A stretch of DNA of 7,844 bases. Origin: DATAMF01 sp964472565. GTDB taxonomy: Bacteria > Chloroflexota > Anaerolineae > Aggregatilineales > Aggregatilineaceae. The notes beneath the pieces are model-generated. The model was not told the DNA's origin, searched no databases, and worked only from the letters and a program-made list of their open reading frames with translations. Numbering within the stretch: the stretch's first letter is position 1; every line of letters starts with the position of its first letter. Shown one piece after another: positions 1 through 6,611 of the stretch. Both the position numbers and the translations under genes were made by a program. The stretch spans positions 1 through 7,844 of the forward strand of contig CAYYNB010000235.1 in NCBI GenBank assembly GCA_964472565.1. The letters are read 5' to 3'.

Positions 1-547
1 CGCTGCCCCCGCCCACCGGCACAAAAATCACATCCAGATCGGGCACATCTTCTAGCATTTCAAGCTGAATCGTGCCCACCCCGGCGATCAGGTGCGGTTC
101 GTTCCCCGGATGGACATGCCGGTAGCCGTGTTCGCGGCCCAGCGCTTCGGCCTGCTGGCGCGCCGTGTCAAAGCGTTCGCCGTGAAAGATCACTTCTGCG
201 CCCATGCCGCGTATCGCCGCCACCTTACCCGGATTCGCGCCTTCGGGCACCACAATCCGCACGGACACGCCGAACAAGCGCCCCGCGTAGGCCACCGACT
301 GCCCATGATTGCCCGTCGAAGCGGTAATCAGGCCGCACGCGCGCTCATCGGCTGTCATCTGCGACACCAGGTTGATCCCGCCGCGCACTTTAAACGCCCC
401 GACGGGCTGGTAATTTTCATGTTTGATAAACACGTCCGTCCCAATCAGCGAATTGATCGCCGGGTAGGTATGCAGCGGCGTGCGAGCAAGGTATGGGGCA
501 ATACGATGTTTCGCTTTGACAACATCGTGAAACGTGGGTCTGTCCAT
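1..547 (-). CDS. Threonine/serine dehydratase-like PLP enzyme (partial, C-terminal part missing)
   Basis: Fold-type II pyridoxal-phosphate enzyme of the threonine dehydratase (IlvA/TdcB) family, which deaminates threonine to 2-oxobutanoate or serine to pyruvate in the cytoplasm. The gene runs off the left edge, so only the first 182 residues are visible and no stop is seen. Visible motifs are the PLP-lysine motif GAFKVRGG at residues 50-57 (Schiff-base Lys53), the substrate loop ASTGNHGQ at 76-83, a PEGANPGK stretch at 101-108, and the start of the glycine-rich phosphate-binding loop VPVGGGS at 176-182. The ATG is at 547-545 with GGAG six bases upstream. It starts only 12 bp after the glpB stop, so it is very probably the third gene of the glpAB operon. 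Whether it carries a C-terminal ACT regulatory domain (biosynthetic IlvA) or not (catabolic type) cannot be seen. Threo-3-hydroxyaspartate ammonia-lyase or serine racemase-like activity is possible within this family. Confidence 0.9.
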   Translation of the reverse strand, partial: MDRPTFHDVVKAKHRIAPYLARTPLHTYPAINSLIGTDVFIKHENYQPVGAFKVRGGINLVSQMTADERACGLITASTGNHGQSVAYAGRLFGVSVRIVVPEGANPGKVAAIRGMGAEVIFHGERFDTARQQAEALGREHGYRHVHPGNEPHLIAGVGTIQLEMLEDVPDLDVIFVPVGGGS

Positions 548-559
548 GACTCACTCCGT

Positions 560-1852
560 TCATTCAAGCGCCGTGCGGATCGCTTTGTACGCCGTCGCCA
601 GCGCAATACCTTCCGCACAGCCATCGGTCAGTGGGTTAAAACCGGCTAACATATGTCCGACCACATACACGTTGTCCAGAACAACCTCACCCGAAGGATT
701 CAGGGGTCGCATCTGCTTATTCACGCGAATCCCGCTGTGCCGGTGAACCGGGTGCCCGCGCGGCAGCAGCAGTTGATCATGATACCAGCCGGTGCGCCCT
801 TCTTCAGACGGTTTTTCGACAGGCAGATCAAAAATCGCTTCCCACAGCCGCCCGCCGGCATCGCTCTGGATGCCGCCGTTATACAGGCCCCCCGTCGCCA
901 GCACAAAATGATCGGCGTAAAACGTGTTATGATGCCCCAGCGCTTCCACTTCGACGCCAGTGCAGTGGTTGCCCTCCACGATGCCGCGCACCACCGGGTG
1001 CCCGATCTGGACACGCACGCGGTGCTGCAACAACCACCGCCGGAAGCGTTTGCTCAGGCGCGTTCCGGCGCTGTTGGGCGGCAGTGTCGGAATCTCGAAT
1101 ACAGGATAGCCCAACCCCTGGCTCAGTTCATCCAACGCTTCCATGTGTTTATCCATGCCCAGCACCGCCGCAAAGCCGATGCTCTGCATCCCCTGGACAT
1201 GGCTTTTCATCTGCCGGATCACAGCCTGCCGCACATGCGCCAGATCGAACTGGTTCGCCAGGTCGTTCGGCCACATATCCCAGTAGTGCTGCACTTCCGG
1301 CAGTTCAATCGAACACACTCGCGCATCAATGCCCTGTGCCTTCAAATTTCCGGCGGCCAGCGTGGGGTTAAAGTCGCGCCACCCCTGAAAACCTACCAGC
1401 AGCACCGGCTCTTTGATGTCGGTCAGGTCGCCGTTGGCGATGGCCTGCGGCGCGAGCATCGCATGCTGGATCGCGCCCATCATCGTCGGCAGATACATGT
1501 TATGCCCATCTTTGCGCCGCCCGGTGTACGGTAAGCCCATCTCCGCCGTCACGCGGCGGAACCCCTCAATGCCGCACACAAACGCGTCATCTTCCGCCAG
1601 CGCATACGGATGATCCGGGTGCAGCGCCGCATACCCGCGCACCTCCGCGATCACGTCATCATCCGCGCGATCACACACGCTGATCCACCCCGGCGTGACC
1701 ATTTGCTGGCCCCACCCCTGCGCGATCAGCCGGACACGTGCCCCGGCCCGCACCGCATGCACCGCCGCCATCAGCCCGGCCAATCCCGCGCCGATCACGA
1801 TTACATCACTGCCCGCTGCACTGCGCCCGTTGGTACAAGGCGACTCAGTCAT
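560..1852 (-). CDS. glpB: Anaerobic-type glycerol-3-phosphate dehydrogenase, subunit B (GlpB)
   Basis: Second flavoprotein subunit of the GlpABC-type glycerol-3-phosphate dehydrogenase, which passes electrons from GlpA towards the quinone pool. It is 430 residues long; E. coli GlpB is about 420. An N-terminal dinucleotide-binding motif VIGAGLAGL occupies residues 19-27. A GlpB-like central segment (EIPTLPPNSAGTRL, 253-266) resembles the IPCVSPSLPGMRL region of the E. coli protein. A second flavin-binding stretch VLATGGLYNGG lies at 317-327, and the C-terminal family signature NVYVVGHMLAGFNPLTDGC at 394-412 closes the FAD site. The ATG at 1852 lies inside the end of glpA (8-nt overlap ATGACTGA), with GGAG a few bases upstream inside glpA, which suggests translational coupling. 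It has an extra N-terminal stretch of about 14 residues before the Rossmann strand. A generic FAD oxidoreductase is the alternative, but the glpA partner makes GlpB the clear choice. Confidence 0.92.
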   Translation of the reverse strand: MTESPCTNGRSAAGSDVIVIGAGLAGLMAAVHAVRAGARVRLIAQGWGQQMVTPGWISVCDRADDDVIAEVRGYAALHPDHPYALAEDDAFVCGIEGFRRVTAEMGLPYTGRRKDGHNMYLPTMMGAIQHAMLAPQAIANGDLTDIKEPVLLVGFQGWRDFNPTLAAGNLKAQGIDARVCSIELPEVQHYWDMWPNDLANQFDLAHVRQAVIRQMKSHVQGMQSIGFAAVLGMDKHMEALDELSQGLGYPVFEIPTLPPNSAGTRLSKRFRRWLLQHRVRVQIGHPVVRGIVEGNHCTGVEVEALGHHNTFYADHFVLATGGLYNGGIQSDAGGRLWEAIFDLPVEKPSEEGRTGWYHDQLLLPRGHPVHRHSGIRVNKQMRPLNPSGEVVLDNVYVVGHMLAGFNPLTDGCAEGIALATAYKAIRTALE

Positions 1853-3431
1853 CGCTCCGCCCCTCCTGCTGCATCAGTAAATCGAGGCCCAATGTGCGGC
1901 GGTAAATCAACTCATCCAGATAAAACTGGCGCAGTTGGTGGCCCCACAACAAAGGCCGTACCCCTTTGAACCGCTCGTTCACAAACGCCGCCAGCGCGTC
2001 GGTAGCTTGCTGGCTGGTCTGTCCTTGCACTTCCCGCAGAATCCCCGCCGCCCGGATGGCGCAGAATCCGCCCTGGCATGGCCCCATCCCCAACCGCAGA
2101 TCGCGCCGCAGATCGTCCAGCGCGACAGGCTGATCGCCGTAGGCCGCAATCGCCGCCTCAAGCTGCGTCCGCGTAACGAGTTCGCATTCGCAGATCAATT
2201 CGGACGGCAGTTCGCCGTGTTCCAGCTTTTGCCAGCGGTGCGTCAGATGATGATAGCGCTTTTCATGGGTGCCGGGCAGCACCTCATCCGCTGTCGTACA
2301 CACTTTGGAAATGCCCAACTGCTGGCAGGTCACATCCACCGCTTTTTCAGCCATCAGCCGGCAGGTCGTCAGCTTGCCGCCGACCACCGTGACCAGACCG
2401 CGCACCCCGTCGCGCGCCGCATGATCGATCACCGAAAAGGTGCGTTTGACCTCGCGCCCCAGCGCATCCCCGTTCCCGGTTTCGGGCGGCTCATACAGCG
2501 GGCGCACCCCGGCCCAGGCCCGTAACGCGCGGCCATATTTGATCCCCGGCACGACGACATCCGTCTCATTCAGAATTTTTTCCACTTCCCAGCTTTCGAT
2601 GCGGAAATCGTCAGGATGATCGGTGATCACCGAGGTGGTGCCCAGCGCGCAGATCGTGCCCACCGGCACCAGAATATCGCCATCCGACGCCGGGCGCAGC
2701 CGGTTGACCACCATATTCACCCAGCGCATATTCATAGCGACCATCGCGCCCCGGTCAAATTTAACGGTCACATCCAGCCCGGCCAGTTTCGCCACCTCAC
2801 CAGACCACGCCCCCGCCGCGTTGATCACACACGCCGCTTCCACCAGGCGTTCTTCCCCGCTGCGGTGATCCACCAGCCGCGCCCCCACGACCTGATCGCC
2901 CTCGCGTACCAGTTCCACCACGCGCTGGTAGATCAACCCGTCGCCGCCCAACTGCCGCGTGGCTTCCACCAGGCTGTGAATCAGATCCCAGGAGTCGCAC
3001 GATCCATCGGGGACACGGTAAGCCGCCGTGATTCGGGGTGTCAGCGCGGGGACCAGTTCGCGCGCCTCGGCAGGCGACAGCGCATCCGCCGTAATGCCGG
3101 CCAGGGTGCAGCCGCGCCGCCATTGATCGGGGAAATCCGCCGGATCGTCCGGCGTCGCCACAAACAGCCCGCCCAAATCCTCAATCGTAAACGGGGCAAT
3201 GCGGCGGAGAATCTGGTTTTCGGCGATACACTCTGCCGCCGTTTCCGGGTCGCGCACCGCATACCGCGCGCCGGAGTGCAGCAGCCCATGATACCGACCG
3301 GATGTGCCTGTTGACAGATCGTTCTGCTCTACCAGCAGCACACGCACACCGCGCCGCGCCAGGTCATATGCAGCGGCGGCCCCGGTCGCACCCCCACCAA
3401 TAACCAGCACGTCACACGAAAGTTTATTCAC
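1845..3431 (-). CDS. glpA: Anaerobic-type glycerol-3-phosphate dehydrogenase, catalytic subunit A (GlpA)
   Basis: FAD-dependent subunit that oxidises sn-glycerol 3-phosphate to dihydroxyacetone phosphate. From the chosen start it is 528 residues; E. coli GlpA is 542. Seen in order: FAD Rossmann motif VIGGGATGAAAA (10-21); the family motif STGTSGRYHGLLHSGARYAV (40-59); VINAAGAWS (202-210) of the second FAD contact; GVRPLYE (308-314); and VVGGKLTTCRLMAEKA (349-364) closing the flavin site. A C-terminal BFD-like domain follows, with four cysteines (414, 416 in CEC and 452, 457 in CQGGFC) placed to bind a [2Fe-2S] cluster, as in GlpA. The open frame extends upstream to an ATG at 3506. I prefer the GTG at 3431-3429 because the FAD motif then starts at the expected position and AGGAG lies nine bases upstream. 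The 25-residue upstream extension has no family counterpart. The gene overlaps glpB by 8 nt. GlpC is absent, so the membrane partner must be encoded elsewhere or be different. Confidence 0.95.
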   Translation of the reverse strand: MNKLSCDVLVIGGGATGAAAAYDLARRGVRVLLVEQNDLSTGTSGRYHGLLHSGARYAVRDPETAAECIAENQILRRIAPFTIEDLGGLFVATPDDPADFPDQWRRGCTLAGITADALSPAEARELVPALTPRITAAYRVPDGSCDSWDLIHSLVEATRQLGGDGLIYQRVVELVREGDQVVGARLVDHRSGEERLVEAACVINAAGAWSGEVAKLAGLDVTVKFDRGAMVAMNMRWVNMVVNRLRPASDGDILVPVGTICALGTTSVITDHPDDFRIESWEVEKILNETDVVVPGIKYGRALRAWAGVRPLYEPPETGNGDALGREVKRTFSVIDHAARDGVRGLVTVVGGKLTTCRLMAEKAVDVTCQQLGISKVCTTADEVLPGTHEKRYHHLTHRWQKLEHGELPSELICECELVTRTQLEAAIAAYGDQPVALDDLRRDLRLGMGPCQGGFCAIRAAGILREVQGQTSQQATDALAAFVNERFKGVRPLLWGHQLRQFYLDELIYRRTLGLDLLMQQEGRSDD

Positions 3432-3439
3432 CCTAAAAA

Positions 3440-3555
3440 ACTCCTGACCTTTGTTTTTTTCAATTAGAACATTAACTGGGGACACACAGATAGTAACAAC
3501 TATCACGAGTTAGTAAGCCAAGTTAAATGCCGTTAGGTTAGCGTAGGTCAGGAGT
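3440..3555 (-). promoter_or_regulatory. Inverted repeat enclosing the glpA leader and its ribosome-binding site
   Basis: On the minus strand ACTCCTGACCT (3555 down to 3545) is the exact reverse complement of AGGTCAGGAGT (3450 down to 3440), which contains the AGGAG Shine-Dalgarno sequence of glpA. The arms are 94 bases apart. If transcription of glpA starts upstream of 3555, the 5' arm could pair with the ribosome-binding site and block translation. A TATAAA -10-like hexamer on the minus strand at 3593-3588 would give such a start, but no convincing -35 accompanies it. The repeat is read directly from the sequence; the regulatory role is inference. Confidence 0.4.
3489..3504. repeat. Short perfect palindrome in the glpA upstream region (candidate operator or hairpin)
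   Basis: GATAGT-AACA-ACTATC is a perfect 6-bp inverted repeat with a four-base centre, about 60 bp upstream of the glpA start. It overlaps a weak minus-strand promoter candidate (TTGTTA at 3500-3495, 17 bp, GTTAAT). A dimeric repressor site or a small RNA hairpin between the two arms of the larger 3440/3555 repeat are both possible. It does not match the GlpR or CRP consensus as I know them. Confidence 0.3.
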
Positions 3556-3613
3556 GTGGAACGCCGCGCTGCGAGTCTGGCTCTTATTTTATAGAAATCC
3601 GCACGATCACAAT

Positions 3614-3619
3614 GGAGGG
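3614..3619 (+). promoter_or_regulatory. Ribosome-binding site of the SH3-repeat protein gene
   Basis: GGAGGG lies eight bases before the ATG at 3628 and fixes that start. It is a near-consensus Shine-Dalgarno sequence. No confident promoter for this gene is visible in the 3507-3613 stretch; TATAGA at 3590-3595 could be a -10 but has no matching -35. Confidence 0.6.
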
Positions 3620-3627
3620 CCTATCCC

Positions 3628-4275
3628 ATGCGTTACATCAAACTGTTTTTGCTGACGATCCTCTTGCTCATCCTGTGGAGTCCGGCGGTGCGTTCCGCCC
3701 AGGCCGCCTACTATCCCCCCTGCGGTGATCTCCAGCCGCCCGATTCGTCATCCATTTGCCGTCCCATGTTCATGCTGGGCCAGGAAATCCAGGTCAAGCC
3801 CGAAATTCCCTTTGTCTGGCTGCGCAGCGCGGCGGGCAGTCCGATCATCATGGCAACCGTCTGGCCGGGAAGCGGCCCCACCATGAAGATCATCAACACC
3901 TCGGACTACTGGGACGGCTACCAGCGCTGGTGGTATGTCAGCCTGTATCCGGTCAACCAGCACATCGCCGGCTGGGTCGAACAGTCATCCCTGCGGTCTT
4001 ATGTGACCCTGCCCACCAACGATCCCACCATCCAGGCAAACTGGATCACGCCGCTGGCGGCCTGGGTCAAGCCGGGAGTGCCCTTCCTCTGGATGCGCAG
4101 CACGCCCGCCTCGGCCAACAACATCACGGGGACCATCCCCGCTAATGGACAGGTGAAAGTCCTCGGCAGTCCATCCTATGACAGCGTGCAGTGGTGGTGG
4201 TTCGTCGAATATAAAGCCGGGCGGAACTACTACTACGGTTATGTGGAACAGGGGCTGCTTGTTGCCCCGGCGTAA
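3628..4275 (+). CDS. Secreted protein with two tandem SH3-like repeats, function unknown
   Basis: A 215-residue exported protein that I cannot assign to a named family. Residues 1-26 form a signal peptide: basic start MRYIK, hydrophobic core LFLLTILLLILW (6-17), and an AQA cleavage site near residue 26. There is no lipobox cysteine, LPxTG motif or second membrane segment, so it is probably released or held at the surface non-covalently. Two cysteines (32 and 44) near the mature N-terminus could form a disulfide. The rest is two repeats of about 65 residues. Repeat 1 (57-122) begins VKPEIPFVWLRS and ends GWVEQSSL; repeat 2 (147-210) begins VKPGVPFLWMRS and ends GYVEQGLL. The pattern of an N-terminal 'WLRS' strand and a C-terminal 'G-W/Y-V' strand is that of bacterial SH3 (SH3b/SH3_3) domains, which often bind cell-wall or surface polymers. 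No catalytic domain is attached. It stands alone between two minus-strand operons. Confidence is high for a real gene, moderate for the SH3 fold. Confidence 0.85.
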   Translation: MRYIKLFLLTILLLILWSPAVRSAQAAYYPPCGDLQPPDSSSICRPMFMLGQEIQVKPEIPFVWLRSAAGSPIIMATVWPGSGPTMKIINTSDYWDGYQRWWYVSLYPVNQHIAGWVEQSSLRSYVTLPTNDPTIQANWITPLAAWVKPGVPFLWMRSTPASANNITGTIPANGQVKVLGSPSYDSVQWWWFVEYKAGRNYYYGYVEQGLLVAPA

Positions 4276-4278
4276 TAT

Positions 4279-4312
4279 AAAAACAGCCGGAAGCATCATC
4301 ACTTCCGGCTGT
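4279..4312 (-). terminator. Intrinsic terminator of the pdh operon, shared with the convergent gene
   Basis: A perfect 11-bp stem (ACAGCCGGAAG at 4283-4293 with CTTCCGGCTGT at 4302-4312) has an 8-base loop. Read on the minus strand it is followed by TTTTTATATTA, as expected of a rho-independent terminator for pdhC, whose stop is at 4332. On the plus strand it sits 7 bp after the stop of the SH3-repeat gene, but the downstream tail (CCATCGTTTCTT) is T-poor, so termination in that direction would be weaker. Confidence 0.85.
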
Positions 4313-4331
4313 CCATCGTTTCTTCCGAGGT

Positions 4332-5621
4332 TTAGATCACTAACCGCATCGGGTGTTCGATCAAGTCCTTGAACGCCTTCATAAAGTCGGCGGCTTCCGC
4401 GCCATCACTCACGCGGTGATCCACGCTGATCGTCGCCTTCATGCGCATACTCACGCCCAGTGTGCCATCGTCCAGCACCACCGGCACCTTTTTCGCCGCA
4501 CCTATCGCGATGATCCCCGCTTCCGGCGGGTTGATGATCGCCGCGAAGAAGTCCACATCATACGGCCCCAGGTTGCTCACGGTGAACGTGCCGCCTTCGA
4601 CATCTTCGGGTTTCACTTTGCCATCGCGCGCACGGGTGATCATCTCGCGGTTTTGCACCGCCATCGTACCGAGTGACGTTTTATCGGCGTCCTTCGCCAC
4701 GACATTCATCAGCCCGCCGCCGATCAGCGCCACCGCCATCCCAATGTGAATCCGCTTGTGCCGTACCAGCTTATCGCCGTAGTAATGCGTATTCAGGTTC
4801 GGGAACTGGCGCAGCGTCAGCGCGGTGGCTTTGACGATCAGATCGTTCACGCTGATCTTGGCGTTGTCGTCGGTTATCGTCGCGTTCAACTGCTTGCGCA
4901 AATCCAGCAGCGCCGACACGTCCATATCCATCGTGACGTAAAAATGCGGCACCTGCTGCTGGCTCTCCACCATCCGCTGCGCGATCCGGCGGCGCAGTTT
5001 GCTGATTTCGATCACCTCAACATCCGAACCGCCCGGCACGTCGCCCAGGCTTGGCGCGGGCAGCGGCGCAGCGGCAGGTTGTCCAGCCGGACGCGCCGCC
5101 GGCTGCTGGATCGGGGCGGCGGGCGCTTCGTCCACGGGGAAGTCTTCGACATCTTTTTTAACGATCCGTCCGCCGGGGCCGCTGCCCTGAAGCTGGCTCA
5201 GATCAATGCCTTTTTCTTCCGCGATCCGCCGCGCAATCGGGCTGGCTTTGAGTCCACCGGGCAGCCCACCGTTGCCGCTCACCACTTCAGGAGCCTTCGG
5301 CGCGGCAACACTCGGTTCGGACGGTTTGCTTTCAGCCGCCTGAGCTTGAGGCGCTGCCGCTTTGGATGGCGCGACGGTTTCACCTTCCGCCCCCACGACG
5401 GCAATCGCCGCCCCCACCGGGACCACATCGCCCGGCTGGACCAGAAATTCGAGCAGTTTACCGCCCGTTTGAGCTTCAATTTCAATCGTTGCTTTGTCGG
5501 TTTCGATGTCCGCGATCACGTCGCCCTTATTGACCATCTCACCGATCTGTTTTTTCCAGGAGATCAGCGTCCCCTCGGCCATGTCGAAGCCCAGTTTGGG
5601 CATCGTGAGATTCTCAGCCAC
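4332..5621 (-). CDS. pdhC: Dihydrolipoamide acyltransferase, E2 of a pyruvate dehydrogenase-type complex
   Basis: Core subunit that takes the acetyl group from E1 on its swinging lipoyl arm and transfers it to CoA. It is 429 residues. Domains: one lipoyl domain (about 1-78, lipoylated Lys43 in ETDKATIE); an Ala/Pro-rich linker (82-120); the peripheral subunit-binding domain (about 124-160, ASPIARRIAEEKGIDL then GSGPGGRIVKKDV); a second Ala/Pro linker (163-192); and the catalytic domain (about 200-429). The catalytic motif DHRVSDG at 401-407 supplies His402 and Asp406, and INPPEAGIIAIG at 363-374 is a family signature. The start is a GTG at 5621-5619 inside the end of pdhB (8-nt overlap GTGGCTGA), with a strong GGAGG six bases upstream. 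It is the last gene before the terminator. An acetoin or branched-chain 2-oxoacid E2 cannot be excluded on sequence alone. Confidence 0.94.
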   Translation of the reverse strand: MAENLTMPKLGFDMAEGTLISWKKQIGEMVNKGDVIADIETDKATIEIEAQTGGKLLEFLVQPGDVVPVGAAIAVVGAEGETVAPSKAAAPQAQAAESKPSEPSVAAPKAPEVVSGNGGLPGGLKASPIARRIAEEKGIDLSQLQGSGPGGRIVKKDVEDFPVDEAPAAPIQQPAARPAGQPAAAPLPAPSLGDVPGGSDVEVIEISKLRRRIAQRMVESQQQVPHFYVTMDMDVSALLDLRKQLNATITDDNAKISVNDLIVKATALTLRQFPNLNTHYYGDKLVRHKRIHIGMAVALIGGGLMNVVAKDADKTSLGTMAVQNREMITRARDGKVKPEDVEGGTFTVSNLGPYDVDFFAAIINPPEAGIIAIGAAKKVPVVLDDGTLGVSMRMKATISVDHRVSDGAEAADFMKAFKDLIEHPMRLVI

Positions 5622-6600
5622 CCATAACCTCCTTCACGGCTTTGACGACCTTTTCCGCGCTGGGCAGCGCCGCCAGTTCGATCTCGCGCGAGTATGGCAG
5701 CGGAATATCCATCGCGCTGACCCGCTTCACCGGCGCGTCCATATAATCAAACATCTGATCCTGAATCTGCGCCGAAATTTCCGCGCCTACGTTGAAATAG
5801 GGCAGGCTTTCTTCGACCACCACGCAGCGGTTGGTCTTCTTAAAGCTTTCGAATACCGGCTCCAGATCGAGCGGGCGCAGCCAGCGCAGGTCTACGATTT
5901 CCGCTTCGATGCCGTCTTTGGCGAGCATATCCGCCGCCCCCAGCGACCATTCCAGGCCCTTGCCATAGGTCACAAGCGTCACATCATCGCCCTTGCGCTT
6001 GACATCGCTTTTGCCAATCGGCAGCACAAACTCGGTATCATCCGGCACATTACTGCGCCGCTGAAGCATCGTGCTGTGTTCGACAAACAGCACCGGGTTA
6101 TCATCCCGGATCGCCGCCTTCAGCATGCCCTTCGCATCATACGCCGTGCCCGGCACCGCTACATACAGGCCGGGGAAATGCGCAAAGATCACTTCCGGCG
6201 CGTGCGAATGGGTCGCCCCCAACTGTTTGCCGCCGCCCGTCGTGGTGCGCACCACCAGCGGCACGGTGAACTGCCCGTTGAACATATAGCGCACTTTAGC
6301 CGCGTGGTTGACAATCGCATCCAGCGCCAGGAACGCAAAGTTAATCGTCATGATTTCCGCAATCGGGCGCAGCCCGGCCATCGCCGCGCCGACTGCCGCG
6401 CCCGCGATCACCATTTCAGCAATCGGCGTATCGCGCACCCGCTTTTCACCGAATTCATCGATGAACCCGCGTGTCACGGCATACGTGCCGCCCCAGACGC
6501 CGACTTCCTCACCCATAATGAACACGCGCTCATCCCGCTGCATTTCCTCGCGTAAGGCTGCGCTCAACGCCTCACGAATGGTAATTGGTTTATCTGCCAT
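5614..6600 (-). CDS. pdhB: Pyruvate dehydrogenase-type E1 component, beta subunit
   Basis: Beta subunit of the alpha2-beta2 thiamine-diphosphate E1 decarboxylase; it completes the active site with the alpha subunit and docks on E2. It is 328 residues, the usual length. The N-terminal transketolase-like pyrimidine-binding domain covers about 1-180: GEEVGVWGGTY at 30-40; DTPIAEM at 57-63, whose Glu62 is the family's cofactor-activating glutamate; and PLVVRTTTGGGKQLGATHS at 114-132. The C-terminal transketolase domain covers about 195-320 (DVTLVTYGKG 206-215, VDLRWLRPLD 236-245, VVEE 261-264). The ATG at 6600 is 11 bp after the pdhA stop, with GAGGGG overlapping that stop as ribosome-binding site. 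It overlaps pdhC by 8 nt, so the two are probably translationally coupled. BCKDH or acetoin dehydrogenase beta subunits are the alternatives. Confidence 0.95.
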   Translation of the reverse strand: MADKPITIREALSAALREEMQRDERVFIMGEEVGVWGGTYAVTRGFIDEFGEKRVRDTPIAEMVIAGAAVGAAMAGLRPIAEIMTINFAFLALDAIVNHAAKVRYMFNGQFTVPLVVRTTTGGGKQLGATHSHAPEVIFAHFPGLYVAVPGTAYDAKGMLKAAIRDDNPVLFVEHSTMLQRRSNVPDDTEFVLPIGKSDVKRKGDDVTLVTYGKGLEWSLGAADMLAKDGIEAEIVDLRWLRPLDLEPVFESFKKTNRCVVVEESLPYFNVGAEISAQIQDQMFDYMDAPVKRVSAMDIPLPYSREIELAALPSAEKVVKAVKEVMGG

Positions 6601-6611
6601 GCTTGCGCCCC

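Noticed and set aside
653..1534. Plus-strand open frame of 293 codons antisense to glpB, with similar ones over glpA (1935-2525, 2616-3314) and pdhA (6585-7433)
   Set aside because: Composition-driven shadows of confirmed minus-strand genes; no domain signature in any of them.
3432..3506. Upstream ATG of the glpA frame at 3506, which would add 25 residues
   Set aside because: The extra residues precede the FAD motif with no counterpart in GlpA, and a good AGGAG sits nine bases before the GTG at 3431.
3596..3613. TCACA/TGTGA half-site that could suggest a CRP-type site between glpA and the divergent gene
   Set aside because: Only one half of the TGTGA-N6-TCACA palindrome is present.
4746..6555. 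Long plus-strand open frames (293 codons at 4746-5627 and 353 codons at 5494-6555) antisense to pdhC and pdhB
   Set aside because: Both are antisense to genes with full family motifs; their translations are His/Arg-rich with no recognisable motifs, as expected for shadows in GC-biased codons.
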